Source: an uncultured Clostridia bacterium
GTDB taxonomy: Bacteria; Bacillota; Clostridia; Oscillospirales; Oscillospiraceae
Assembly: GCA_938049125.1 (NCBI GenBank)
Contig: CALICR010000125.1
Span: 1 to 13,058 of the forward strand
Length of the DNA: 13,058 nucleotides
Direction: 5' to 3'
The notes below the pieces were generated by a model, which saw nothing but the letters and a program-made list of their open reading frames with translations, was not told the origin of the DNA and searched no databases. Shown here piece by piece: positions 1-7,940 of this stretch (position 1 is its first letter; every line of letters begins with the position of its first letter). The position numbers and the translations under genes were made by a program.

Positions 1-378
1 CGCGGTCAGCGCGCCGCGCAGCAGGTAAACCCGGGCCGTGCGCACGTCGGGGCGCTCGCCCTGGGAGAGGATCTGGATGCACTGGGCCGCGCTGTCCGCC
101 CGCTGGTCAAACTGGCCGGGCAGGTACTCCACGGCAAAGACGGTCTCCCCCTCCGCCGCATGGAGCGTCTCCGAGACGTTGTCCAGCTGCGGCTCCGAGA
201 GCACGGTCTGCACCGCATAGCGGAACAGCTCCGCGCCGATGTGCTCCACGTCGTAGCGGTTCACGATCCGCACACCCTCCAGTGCGCGGATGCCCAGGAA
301 CGTCTGCAGCTCCCGGCAGAGGGCGCGGGCATCGTTGGCCAGCGCCGGCTTTTTCTCCACAAATACACGGTAAACCAA
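1..378 (-). CDS. purL: Phosphoribosylformylglycinamidine synthase, N-terminal part (partial, runs off window)
   Basis: The first 126 codons of purL are present; the rest lies beyond base 1. PurL converts FGAR, glutamine and ATP to FGAM, the fourth step of purine synthesis. The translated start (VYRVFVEKKP) and later blocks (NRYDVEH, residues about 41-47; FAVEYLPGQFDQRADSAAQC, about 77-96) match my recollection of the N-terminal region of the large single-chain clostridial FGAM synthases, which fuse PurS-, PurL- and PurQ-like parts; the fusion itself cannot be seen here. The start is TTG at 376-378, chosen because GAGG lies 8 bases upstream and the conserved sequence begins directly after it; no ATG fits. 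It begins 12 bases after the purD stop, so it is the ninth gene of the purine operon. The family is secure; the full length is unknown. Confidence 0.88.
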   Translation of the reverse strand, partial: MVYRVFVEKKPALANDARALCRELQTFLGIRALEGVRIVNRYDVEHIGAELFRYAVQTVLSEPQLDNVSETLHAAEGETVFAVEYLPGQFDQRADSAAQCIQILSQGERPDVRTARVYLLRGALTA

Positions 379-390
379 GTTCGGCACCTC

Positions 391-1662
391 TCAATTCTTG
401 ACGCGCAGGGCCCGCGCGCCGATGTCGCTGCGGCAGTAGGCATTGCGGAAGGTGATGCGCCCGGCCAGGGCGTAAGCGTCCCGGACGGCGTCCGCCAGCG
501 TGTCCGCCGTGGCCACGGCCCCGAGGACCCGGCCGCCGTTCGTCAGCAGCGCGCCGTCCTCCTCCTTCGCCCCGGCGATGTAAATCTCCTCGTGGTCCCC
601 CAGCCGCTTGGGCAGGGTGATGGGGAAGCCCTTCTCATAGTGGGTGGGATAGCCCTCGGAGGCCAGCACGACGCAGCAGGCGCTGCGGTCCGAAAAGCGG
701 ACCTCGGTCTCGGCCAGACGGCCCTCCGCCGTGGCCTGCATGACGGTGAGCAGATCGCTCTCCAGCAGGGGCAGCACCACCTGGGTCTCCGGGTCGCCGA
801 AGCGGCAGTTGTACTCGATGACCTTCGGGCCGTCCTTCGTCAGCATCAGTCCGAAGTAGAGGCAGCCGCGGAAGGGGCGGCCCTCGGCGTTCATGGCGCG
901 GATCGTCGGCAGGAAAATCTCATCCATGCAGCGCTGCGCCGCTTCCTTTGTATAGCAGGGGTTCGGGGCGACGGTGCCCATGCCGCCGGTGTTGAGGCCG
1001 CGGTCGCCGTCCAGCGCCCGCTTATGGTCCATGGAGGACACCATGGGCTTCACGGTCTTGCCGTCGGTAAAGGCCAGCACGGAGACCTCGGGGCCCTCCA
1101 GGAACTCCTCGATGACGATGTGGCTGCCGCTCTCGCCGAAGAGCCGGTCCTCCATCATGGAGCGGACGGCCTTCGCCGCCTCCTCCCGGGTCTCGGCGAT
1201 GATGACGCCCTTGCCGAGGGCCAGGCCGTCTGCCTTGACCACGATGGGCGTCTTCGCCGTCTCCACATAGCGGAGGGCATCCTCCATCCGGTCGAAGGTC
1301 TCATAGGCGGCGGTGGGGATGCCGTATTTCTTCATAAGCTGCTTGGAGAAGACCTTGCTGCCCTCCAGGATAGCCGCCTTGGCGTCCGGCCCGAAGCAAG
1401 GCACGCCCGCGGCGGTCAGCCGGTCCACGGCCCCGAGGACCAGCGGATCGTCCGGCGCCACCACGGCGAAGTCGATGTGCTGCTCCTGCGCGAAGCGGAC
1501 GATGCCGTCCAGGTCCTTCGCGCCGATGGGGACGCAGACCGCGTCCCGGGCGATGCCGCCGTTGCCCGGCAGGGCGTAGATCTCCGTGACCGACGGATTC
1601 TTTTTCAGCGCCTTGATGATGGCATGCTCGCGGCCGCCGCCGCCGACTACCATGAGTTTCAC
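391..1662 (-). CDS. purD: Phosphoribosylamine-glycine ligase (GAR synthetase)
   Basis: This 423-residue protein joins glycine to phosphoribosylamine using ATP, the second step of purine synthesis. It is a full-length ATP-grasp enzyme: N-terminal VVGGGGREHAI (residues 5-15), the nucleotide-binding lysine block VVKADGLALGKG (141-152), EEFLEGPEVSVLAF (185-198), the GAR synthetase signature RGLNTGGMGTVAPNP (221-235), and the metal-binding segment VIEYNCRFGDPETQ (281-294). The start is GTG at 1660-1662 with AAGGAGG 8 bases upstream; an in-frame ATG three codons later would cut into the first beta strand. It follows the AICAR transformylase gene after 16 bases and precedes purL by 12, so it belongs to the same transcript. 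Nothing is missing or broken. Confidence 0.97.
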   Translation of the reverse strand: MKLMVVGGGGREHAIIKALKKNPSVTEIYALPGNGGIARDAVCVPIGAKDLDGIVRFAQEQHIDFAVVAPDDPLVLGAVDRLTAAGVPCFGPDAKAAILEGSKVFSKQLMKKYGIPTAAYETFDRMEDALRYVETAKTPIVVKADGLALGKGVIIAETREEAAKAVRSMMEDRLFGESGSHIVIEEFLEGPEVSVLAFTDGKTVKPMVSSMDHKRALDGDRGLNTGGMGTVAPNPCYTKEAAQRCMDEIFLPTIRAMNAEGRPFRGCLYFGLMLTKDGPKVIEYNCRFGDPETQVVLPLLESDLLTVMQATAEGRLAETEVRFSDRSACCVVLASEGYPTHYEKGFPITLPKRLGDHEEIYIAGAKEEDGALLTNGGRVLGAVATADTLADAVRDAYALAGRITFRNAYCRSDIGARALRVKN

Positions 1663-1678
1663 TTCCGCCGCCTCCTTC

Positions 1679-2863
1679 TCAGTGATGGAACAGACGCATT
1701 CCGGTGAAGGCCATGACCATGCCGTAACGGTCGCAGGCCTCGATCACCAGGTCGTCGCGGATGGAGCCGCCCGGCTCCGCAATGTAGCTTGCGCCGCTGC
1801 GCCTCGCCCGCTCGATGTTGTCCGGGAACGGGAAGAAGGCGTCGGAGCCGAGGGCCACGCCGGTGATCCCGGCGAGATAGGCCTGCTGCTCCGCCTTGGT
1901 GAACGGGTCGGGCTGCTTTGTGAAATAGCGCTGCCAGTTGCCGTCGGCGCAGACGTCCTCCTCGTTCTGGTTGATGTAGCCGTCGATGACGTTGTCCCGG
2001 CCCGGGCGGCCCAGGTCGGGCCGGAAGGGCAGGTTCAGCACCTTCTCGTGCTGACGCAGGTGCCAGGTGTCGGCCTTGCCGCCCGCAAGGCGGGTGCAGT
2101 GGATGCGGGACTGCTGGCCCGCGCCGACGCCGATGGCCTGGCCGTCCACGGCGAAGCAGACGGAGTTGGACTGGGTATATTTGAGGGTGATGAGCGAGAC
2201 GATGAGGTCCCGGGCCGCGCTGTCCGGCAGGGTCTTGTTGGCCGTGACCAGCTTCGAGAGCAATTCCCGATCGATCTTAAAGTTGTTGCGCCCCTGCTCG
2301 AAGGTGACGCCGAAGACCTGCTTGTGCTCCGCCGGGGCGGGCACATAGTCGGGGTCGATGGCCACGACGTTGTAGCCGCCCTTGCGCTTCGTCCTGAGGA
2401 TAGCCAGGGCCTCGTCGGTGTAGCCCGGGGCGATGACGCCGTCGGAGACCTCGCGCTGGATGAGCCGGGCCGTCAGTTCGTCGCAGACGTCGGAGAGGGC
2501 GACCCAGTCGCCGAAGGAGCAGAGCCGGTCCGTGCCGCGGGCCCGGGCGTAGGCGCAGGCCAGAGGGTTCTCGTCGAGGCCCTCGACATCGTCCACGAAG
2601 CAGGCGCGCTTCAGCGCCTCCGGCAGCGGCAGGCCGACGGCGGCGGAGGTGGGGCTGACGTGCTTGAAGCTCGTCGCCGCAGGCAGACCCAGGGCCTCCT
2701 TCAGCTCCTTCACCAGCTGCCAGGCGTTGAGGGCGTCCAGAAAGTTGATGTAGCCGGGGCGGCCGTTCAGCACGGTCAGCGGCAGCTCGCTCCCGTCCTG
2801 CATATAGATGCGTGCGGGCTTCTGATTGGGGTTGCAGCCGTATTTCAGTTCAAATTCCTTCAT
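1679..2863 (-). CDS. purH: Stand-alone AICAR transformylase (PurH C-terminal domain only)
   Basis: This 394-residue enzyme transfers a formyl group from 10-formyl-THF to AICAR (ZMP), giving FAICAR. Visible landmarks are LKYGCNPNQ (residues 6-14), the Lys67-His68 pair in SFKHVSP corresponding to the catalytic Lys-His of bifunctional PurH, QSNSVCFAVDGQAIGVGAGQ (231-250), GSDAFFPFPDN (339-349) and EPGGSIRDD (363-371). It begins directly with the transformylase domain; the N-terminal MGS-like IMP cyclohydrolase domain (about 200 residues) of ordinary PurH is absent, and no frameshifted remnant lies upstream. The missing activity is supplied by the gene before it, whose stop overlaps this start as ATGA (2860-2863). 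Its substrate ZMP is the precursor of ZTP, which the operon's riboswitch senses. All key residues appear intact. Confidence 0.94.
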   Translation of the reverse strand: MKEFELKYGCNPNQKPARIYMQDGSELPLTVLNGRPGYINFLDALNAWQLVKELKEALGLPAATSFKHVSPTSAAVGLPLPEALKRACFVDDVEGLDENPLACAYARARGTDRLCSFGDWVALSDVCDELTARLIQREVSDGVIAPGYTDEALAILRTKRKGGYNVVAIDPDYVPAPAEHKQVFGVTFEQGRNNFKIDRELLSKLVTANKTLPDSAARDLIVSLITLKYTQSNSVCFAVDGQAIGVGAGQQSRIHCTRLAGGKADTWHLRQHEKVLNLPFRPDLGRPGRDNVIDGYINQNEEDVCADGNWQRYFTKQPDPFTKAEQQAYLAGITGVALGSDAFFPFPDNIERARRSGASYIAEPGGSIRDDLVIEACDRYGMVMAFTGMRLFHH

Positions 2864-3594
2864 GCTTCCTGGACCTCCCGATTCTTGTTGATGAGCCGCG
2901 TTTCCACGGCGCCGCTCGCCAGGTCCGTGTAGCGGACGTAGAGCGAAATTTTATTTTCCGCGTCCAGGCTGTCCCAGAGCGTCTCCGTCAGCGCGTCGAT
3001 GGAGTCCGGGATGGCCACGCGCTCCGGCTCGCCCTGGAACGTGGGGATGGGGCTGCCGTCGCAGACATAGGTGTGGAGGAAATGGCCGACGCCCGCCGCC
3101 GCGCCGTAGGAGAAGGTGAAGCGGTTGCAGAAGCTGCCCGCTGCGTCGCCGCTCTTGAGGATGCTCATCTCATAGGTGAAGTCCCCGTCCGCGAAGGTCA
3201 GCAGGGCGCTGATGCGGGGCGTCCAGTTGGGGCCGTCCGGCTCAAATTCCCGGGCCGTCAGGGCCTCGGCAAAGCCTTTGCCCGCCCGGAGGCCGTCGTA
3301 GACCGTGTCGGTCTGGTCGCCGTTGGTGACGATGAGGCGGTTCTCATAGGTCCGGACCGCCGCGTAGATGATGAGGGACGGGTCCTCGACCTTCGAGGCG
3401 TCAAAGGGCTTCGTGTAGACCGCGCCCTGCTCCTCCGCGAAGACGCGGTTGCGGCTGTTGGCGCTGCGGCCCATGATGAAATAGGCCGCGGCAGCCTTTT
3501 TGCCGTCGGCGGTCTTGCCGACGACGATGCCACGGCCCGGATAGCGGTTGCCCGCCAGCCGCTCGCGCAGCGTGCTTACTTCATAGACGTTCAT
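2860..3594 (-). CDS. purO: IMP cyclohydrolase, PurO-type
   Basis: This 244-residue protein most likely closes the ring of FAICAR to IMP, the final step of the pathway. The N-terminal segment (NRYPGRGIVVG, residues 16-26; YFIMGRSANSRNRVF, 38-52) looks like the PurO-type IMP cyclohydrolase family, first known from archaea and unrelated to the cyclohydrolase domain of PurH. Assignment rests on family recognition and on context: it lies between purN and a transformylase that lacks its own cyclohydrolase domain. It overlaps the end of purN by 14 bases and the next gene by 4, so translation is probably coupled; GGAGG lies 6 bases before the ATG. It is longer than the roughly 200-residue archaeal PurO. 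I cannot name catalytic residues from sequence alone. Confidence 0.85.
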   Translation of the reverse strand: MNVYEVSTLRERLAGNRYPGRGIVVGKTADGKKAAAAYFIMGRSANSRNRVFAEEQGAVYTKPFDASKVEDPSLIIYAAVRTYENRLIVTNGDQTDTVYDGLRAGKGFAEALTAREFEPDGPNWTPRISALLTFADGDFTYEMSILKSGDAAGSFCNRFTFSYGAAAGVGHFLHTYVCDGSPIPTFQGEPERVAIPDSIDALTETLWDSLDAENKISLYVRYTDLASGAVETRLINKNREVQEA

Positions 3595-4195
3595 CGTGTT
3601 CCTCCCTGAGTCGCGCCGCCGCCAGCTCCGTCGCCCGGGGCAGCAGCAGCCATTCGGCCTGCTCCATCACGCGCCGCTGCAAGGCTTCCGGCGTGTCGCC
3701 CGGCTCCACCGGGACCGCCTTTTGCAGCAGAATTTCCCCGCCGTCGGGGATCTCGTTGACATAATGCACCGTCGCCCCGGTGAGCTTGACGCCCCGGGCC
3801 AGCGCCGCCTCGTGGACCCGCAGGCCGTAGAAGCCCTGGCCGCAGAAGGACGGGATCAGCGACGGGTGGACGTTGAGAATGCGTTTGGGGTACTTCGCTA
3901 CAAACGCTTCACTTAGGATGCTGAGGAAGCCCGCCAGCACCAGAAGCTCCGCCCCGGCCTCCCGGAGCGCCGCCTCCAGCCTTTCCTCGAACTCCGCCTG
4001 CCCGGCGCAGTCCTTCCGGCTGACGGCCTTGGCCGGGATCCCGGCCCGGCGCGCCCGCTCCAGGGCATAGGCATTCGGATTTGAGGAGAGCACCAGGACG
4101 ATCTCCCCGTTCTGCAAGCCTGCGTCCAGCAGGGCCTGCAGATTCGTGCCGCCGCCGGAGACGAGGACGGCAATGCGCGTCCTCCGGCTCAGCAC
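3581..4195 (-). CDS. purN: Phosphoribosylglycinamide (GAR) formyltransferase
   Basis: This 204-residue protein formylates GAR with 10-formyl-THF, the third purine step. Visible are the N-terminal strand and loop IAVLVSGGGTNLQAL (residues 8-22), ILNVHPSLIPSF (106-117) carrying the catalytic Asn108 and His110, the GFYGLRVHEAAL variant I associate with Firmicutes (121-132), and TGATVHYVNEIPDGGEIL (139-156) with His144 and Asp151, the equivalents of E. coli PurN His137 and Asp144. The start is uncertain. I chose GTG at 4193-4195, overlapping the purM stop, with GGGGAGG about 10 bases upstream. There is no ATG, and an ATT at 4172-4174 sits 6 bases after GGAGG but would remove the first residues. 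The reading frame stays open far upstream inside purM, but that is a GC-rich shadow. Confidence 0.93.
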   Translation of the reverse strand: MLSRRTRIAVLVSGGGTNLQALLDAGLQNGEIVLVLSSNPNAYALERARRAGIPAKAVSRKDCAGQAEFEERLEAALREAGAELLVLAGFLSILSEAFVAKYPKRILNVHPSLIPSFCGQGFYGLRVHEAALARGVKLTGATVHYVNEIPDGGEILLQKAVPVEPGDTPEALQRRVMEQAEWLLLPRATELAAARLREEHDERL

Positions 4196-5229
4196 AGGAT
4201 GACGCCCTCCCCGGACGCCGTCAGCTCGCCCAGCACGTAGGCGTCTTCCCCGGCCGCGCGCAGCACGTTGAGGGCGCGGTCCGCGTCCTCCCTGGCCACG
4301 ACGATGCTCATGCCGACGCCCATGTTGAAGGTGTTGTAGAGGTCCCGCTCCGGCACGTTCCCGGTCTCCGCCAGCAGGCGGAAGATGGCCGGGGTGCGGA
4401 CGGCGGCCTTTTCGATCTTCATGCTGAGGCCCGGCTTGAGGCAGCGGGGCATATTCTCGTAGAAGCCGCCGCCGGTGATGTGGGAGATGCCCTTGACGGC
4501 CACCTGCTCCAGCAGCGCCAGGACCGGCTTCACGTAAATCTTCGTGGGCGTCAGCAGCGTCTCTCCGAGAGACGCGCCGCCCAGGGCCTCCACCGGGGCC
4601 GTGAGGTCGGCGTGCTCCACGTCGAAGACCTTGCGCACCAGGGAGAAGCCATTGGAGTGGACACCGCTGGAGGGCAGAGCCAGCACCACGTCGCCGGGCA
4701 CCATGCCGTCGTTGCGGACAATGCGGTCCCGGTCCACGACGCCGACGGCAAAGCCCGCCAGGTCGTACTCGTCCGCAGGGTAGAAGCCGGGCATCTCCGC
4801 CGTCTCGCCGCCGATGAGGGCGGCTCCGGACTGGACGCAGCCCTCGGCCACGCCCTCGACGATGGAGGCGATGCGCTCCGGCACATTCTTGCCGCAGGCG
4901 ATGTAATCCAGGAAGAACAGCGGCTTCGCGCCGCAGCAGATGATGTCGTTGACGCACATGGCCACGCAGTCGATGCCGACGGTATTGTGCTTGTCCATGC
5001 GGAAGGCCAGCTTCAGCTTCGTGCCGACGCCGTCGGTGCCGCTGACCAGCACCGGCTTCTGGATGCCGGTGAGGTCCAGGGAAAAGAGGCCGCCGAAGCC
5101 GCCGATGTCCGAGGCCACGCCCCCGGTCATAGTCCGGGCAATGTGGGCCTTCATCAGCTCCACGGCCCGGTAGCCTGCCGTAATATCCACACCGGCGGCG
5201 GCATAGCTGCTGGAACTTGAATTTTTCAT
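4189..5229 (-). CDS. purM: Phosphoribosylformylglycinamidine cyclo-ligase (AIR synthetase)
   Basis: This 346-residue enzyme makes AIR from FGAM and ATP, the fifth step. It shows the full set of PurM blocks in order: YAAAGVDITAGYRAVELMK near the N-terminus, VSGTDGVGTKLKLAF, GAALIGGETAEMPGFY, PSSGVHSNGFSLVRKVF, the ITGGGFYENMPR motif and TFNMGVGM. The length is typical. It is preceded by an unusual run of five serines (residues 4-8), which lies outside the conserved fold. The ATG overlaps the purF stop as ATGA (5226-5229), with GGGAG 8 bases upstream inside purF, so the two are probably translationally coupled. The 3' end overlaps the start chosen for purN. No defect is visible. Confidence 0.97.
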   Translation of the reverse strand: MKNSSSSSYAAAGVDITAGYRAVELMKAHIARTMTGGVASDIGGFGGLFSLDLTGIQKPVLVSGTDGVGTKLKLAFRMDKHNTVGIDCVAMCVNDIICCGAKPLFFLDYIACGKNVPERIASIVEGVAEGCVQSGAALIGGETAEMPGFYPADEYDLAGFAVGVVDRDRIVRNDGMVPGDVVLALPSSGVHSNGFSLVRKVFDVEHADLTAPVEALGGASLGETLLTPTKIYVKPVLALLEQVAVKGISHITGGGFYENMPRCLKPGLSMKIEKAAVRTPAIFRLLAETGNVPERDLYNTFNMGVGMSIVVAREDADRALNVLRAAGEDAYVLGELTASGEGVILC

Positions 5230-6668
5230 GCTTTTTTCTCCCTCTCGCTCAGCTTTCGTTCAAAGCGGCTCTTGCCGCTGTCCTTGGGGACGTCCGTTTT
5301 ATAGTTCGCCGTGAAGCAGGCGTCGCAGTAGCCGCAGCCGGCGGGCGTGCCGATGAGCCGCCCGAGCCGGTCCGCCCGGAGGTAGCCCAGGCTGTCCGCC
5401 CCGATGATCTCCGCAATCTCCTCCACCGTGTGGTGGCAGGCGATCAGGTGCTCCTGGGAATCGATGTCCGTGCCGTAGTAGCAGGGGTTCGTGAAGGGCG
5501 GCGCGGAGATGCGCATATGGATCTCCTTGGCCCCGGCGCTGCGCAGCAGCCGGACGATGCGGGCGCTCGTGGTGCCGCGGACGATGGAGTCGTCCACCAG
5601 CACGACCCGCTTCCCCGCCACCACGTCGGCGATGGGGTTCAGCTTGATGCTGACGTTCCGCTCGCGCATCCGCTGGTCCGGCGCGATGAAGGTCCGGGCG
5701 ATGTACTTATTTTTGATGAAGCCCATCTCGTAGGGGATGCCGGAGCGGCGCGAGTAGCCGATGGCCGCGTCCAGCCCCGAGTCCGGCACGCCGACGACGA
5801 TGTCGGCCTCCGCCGGGGAGTCCTCGGCGAGACATTCGCCCGCCCGGAGCCGCGCCTCGTGGACGCCGCAGCCGTCGATGCAGGAATCGGGCCGGGCGAA
5901 GTAGATGTACTCGAAAATGCAGGTGCTCCGTTCCGCCTGGCCGCAGTGGTCGCGGATGGACTGGATGGCCCCGTCCTCGTGAAATACGACGATCTCGCCC
6001 GGCTCCACGTCCCGGACGAAGTCCGCGCCCACGGCGTCGAGGGCGCAGCTCTCCGAGGCGATGACATAGCTGCCGTCGGGCCGCTTGCCGTAGCAGAGGG
6101 GCCGGAAGCCCCGGGGGTCGCGGACAGCGATGAGCTTCGAGGGCGACATGATGACCAGGGAGTAGGCGCCCTTGAGGCGGTCCATGGCACGGTTCACGGC
6201 CTCCTCAATGGATGGGGCCTTGAGCCGCTCGCGGATGATGACGTAGGAGATGACCTCCGTGTCGCTGGTCATGTGGAAGATGGAGCCATCCAGCTCCAGC
6301 TCCCGGCGCAGCTCAAAGGCGTTGACCAGGTTGCCGTTGTGGGCCAGGGCCATATGGCCCTTGATGTGGTTGACGACGATGGGCTGGGCGTTCAGCGCGC
6401 CGCCGAAGCCGGTGGTGCCGTAGCGCACATGGCCAATGGCCATGGAGCCGGTGCCCAGCTCCTCGAGAATGCGGGGCGTGAATACCGTGCTGACGAGGCC
6501 CTCCTCCTTGTGGAGGCGGAAAACGCCGTCGTCGTTGACCACGATGCCGCAGCTCTCCTGGCCGCGGTGCTGGAGGGAATAAAGGCCGTAGTAGACGTCC
6601 ATGGCGACGGGGCCCGGCTCTCTCTGCCAGATGCCGAACACGCCGCATTCTTCATGCAGTCCGCTCAT
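5226..6668 (-). CDS. purF: Amidophosphoribosyltransferase, iron-sulfur type
   Basis: This 480-residue enzyme makes phosphoribosylamine from PRPP and glutamine, the committed step. The N-terminus MSGLHEEC implies removal of a seven-residue propeptide to expose Cys8, the Ntn-hydrolase nucleophile of the glutaminase domain; NGNLVN (111-116) and SDTEVI (135-140) belong to that domain. The PRPP loop is VVLVDDSIVRGTTS (355-368). Cys250, Cys396, Cys448 and Cys451 match the positions of the four [4Fe-4S] ligands of the Bacillus subtilis enzyme, so this is the oxygen-sensitive Fe-S form. The start overlaps the purC stop as ATGA (6665-6668) and has only a weak AAGG nearby, which suggests coupling to purC translation. 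The C-terminal 25 residues are lysine- and glutamate-rich. Confidence 0.98.
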   Translation of the reverse strand: MSGLHEECGVFGIWQREPGPVAMDVYYGLYSLQHRGQESCGIVVNDDGVFRLHKEEGLVSTVFTPRILEELGTGSMAIGHVRYGTTGFGGALNAQPIVVNHIKGHMALAHNGNLVNAFELRRELELDGSIFHMTSDTEVISYVIIRERLKAPSIEEAVNRAMDRLKGAYSLVIMSPSKLIAVRDPRGFRPLCYGKRPDGSYVIASESCALDAVGADFVRDVEPGEIVVFHEDGAIQSIRDHCGQAERSTCIFEYIYFARPDSCIDGCGVHEARLRAGECLAEDSPAEADIVVGVPDSGLDAAIGYSRRSGIPYEMGFIKNKYIARTFIAPDQRMRERNVSIKLNPIADVVAGKRVVLVDDSIVRGTTSARIVRLLRSAGAKEIHMRISAPPFTNPCYYGTDIDSQEHLIACHHTVEEIAEIIGADSLGYLRADRLGRLIGTPAGCGYCDACFTANYKTDVPKDSGKSRFERKLSEREKKA

Positions 6669-7381
6669 GCCTTGGCATCACCGAAGACGCGGTGCATCAT
6701 CTCGTTGTAGGCGTCCTCAACGCCGCCGAGGTCCCGGCGGAAGCGGTCCTTGTCGAGCTTTTCGTTGGTGGTAGCGTCCCAGAAGCGGCAGGTGTCCGGG
6801 GAAATTTCATCAGCCAGGACGATGGTGCCGTCCTTCAGGCGTCCGAACTCCAGCTTGAAGTCCACCAGGCGGACATTGCGGGCCAGGAAGTAGGCCTTCA
6901 GGACCTCGTTGACCTTGAAGGACAGGGACTTGATGCGGTCGATCTCCTCCTGGGTGGCCAGCTTGAGGGCCAGGGCGTGGTAGGCGTTGAGGAGCGGGTC
7001 ATGCAGGTCGTCGTTCTTATAGGAGAACTCGATGGTGGGCTGCTCGAAGACGATGCCCTCCTCCACGCCGTAGCGCTGGGCAAAGTGGCCGGCAGAGATG
7101 TTGCGCACGATGACCTCCAGAGGCACGATGGACACGCGCTTGACCAGGGTTTCGCGGTCGCTCAGCTCCTGCACGAAGTGGGTGGGGACGCCCTCCTTCT
7201 CCAGCAGCTGCATCAGGTGGTTGCTCATCCGGTTGTTGATGACGCCCTTGCCCACGATGGTGCCCTTCTTCGCGCCGTCGCCGGCGGTGGCGTCGTCCTT
7301 GTAGGAGACGATCACAAGATCAGGATCCTCGGTCGCGTAAACTTTCTTGGCCTTGCCTTCGTAGATCTGCTCGGTTTTCAT
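6665..7381 (-). CDS. purC: SAICAR synthetase
   Basis: This 238-residue enzyme joins CAIR and aspartate using ATP to give SAICAR, the seventh step. It begins EQIYEGKAKKVYATEDPD, typical of the family, and contains VPLEVIVRNISAGHF (86-100) and both family signatures: LVDFKLEFG (172-180) and LADEISPDTCRFWD (189-202). The length is normal for the short bacterial form. AAGGAG lies 7 bases before the ATG. It is separated from purE by 43 bases, the widest gap in the operon, and overlaps purF by 4 bases. The product SAICAR is the substrate of PurB, whose gene is not in this window. Confidence 0.98.
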   Translation of the reverse strand: MKTEQIYEGKAKKVYATEDPDLVIVSYKDDATAGDGAKKGTIVGKGVINNRMSNHLMQLLEKEGVPTHFVQELSDRETLVKRVSIVPLEVIVRNISAGHFAQRYGVEEGIVFEQPTIEFSYKNDDLHDPLLNAYHALALKLATQEEIDRIKSLSFKVNEVLKAYFLARNVRLVDFKLEFGRLKDGTIVLADEISPDTCRFWDATTNEKLDKDRFRRDLGGVEDAYNEMMHRVFGDAKA

Positions 7382-7424
7382 GATGATTCTCCTTTATTTA
7401 TTATAGTATGGTGTGGATGGGTGT

Positions 7425-7919
7425 TCAGTGGTTGTAGGTCTCCTCGACCTCGCGGTTGGCGCGCAGGACCTTTTCGGCTCCGGCGGCCCGGGCGGCGTCC
7501 AGCTTGGCCGCCAGGGCCTCGTCGCTGACCGCCAGGATCTCGAGAGACAGCAAGGCGGCATTTGCCGCGCCGTCGATGGCCACCGTACCGACCGGGATCC
7601 CGGAGGGCATCTGGACCGTGGACAGCAGCGCGTCAATGCCGTCGAGCTGCTTGGATTTGATTGGGATTCCGATCACGGGCAGGGTGGTCCTGGCCGCGAG
7701 CGCGCCCGCCAGGTGCGCCGCCATCCCGGCCGCCGCCAGAATGACGCCGAAGCCCTCCGCCCGGGCCGTGGACGCAAACTGCGCCGCCTCGTCCGGCGTC
7801 CGGTGGGCCGAGAACACATGGACCGCGTAGGGCGCGCCATACTCCTCCAGCGTGCGGATCGCTTTTTCCACCACCGGCAGGTCGCTGGCGCTGCCCATGA
7901 TGACCGCAACTTTTTTCAT
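7425..7919 (-). CDS. purE: N5-CAIR mutase / AIR carboxylase catalytic subunit
   Basis: This 164-residue protein is the first gene after the riboswitch. It makes CAIR, the carboxylated intermediate of step six. Motifs are VAVIMGSASDLPVVEKA (4-20), the SAHRTP loop with catalytic His39 (37-42), AAAGMAAHLAGALAA (62-76) and the LLSTVQMPSGIPVGTVAI segment (98-115). The HRTP and AAHL motifs fit class I PurE, which usually works with PurK, yet no purK lies beside it, so it may use bicarbonate directly or rely on a distant purK. I chose the ATG at 7917-7919, with GGAGG 8 bases upstream, because the conserved sequence begins there. An in-frame ATG 33 bases upstream (7950-7952) also has a GGAGG but lies inside the terminator stem. 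Confidence 0.96.
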   Translation of the reverse strand: MKKVAVIMGSASDLPVVEKAIRTLEEYGAPYAVHVFSAHRTPDEAAQFASTARAEGFGVILAAAGMAAHLAGALAARTTLPVIGIPIKSKQLDGIDALLSTVQMPSGIPVGTVAIDGAANAALLSLEILAVSDEALAAKLDAARAAGAEKVLRANREVEETYNH

Positions 7920-7940
7920 CTGACATTCCTCCAAAGCAAT

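Noticed and set aside
3581..4957. A 458-residue reading of purN extended upstream through purM
   Set aside because: The upstream half is an out-of-frame reading of purM, arginine- and glycine-rich and unlike any protein; PurM is intact in its own frame.
160..6710. Long plus-strand open frames opposite the purine genes (160-1707, 1586-2932, 2812-3609, 4081-5220, 5217-6710)
   Set aside because: They are antisense shadows of GC-rich genes: their translations are low-complexity His/Gly/Val/Arg/Ala strings without recognisable domains, and the opposite strand encodes clear purine enzymes throughout.
7400..7428. Internal promoter before purC (TATAAT at 7405-7400)
   Set aside because: The -35 candidate CTGAAC is poor, and the start site would fall at the purC ribosome binding site, leaving almost no leader.
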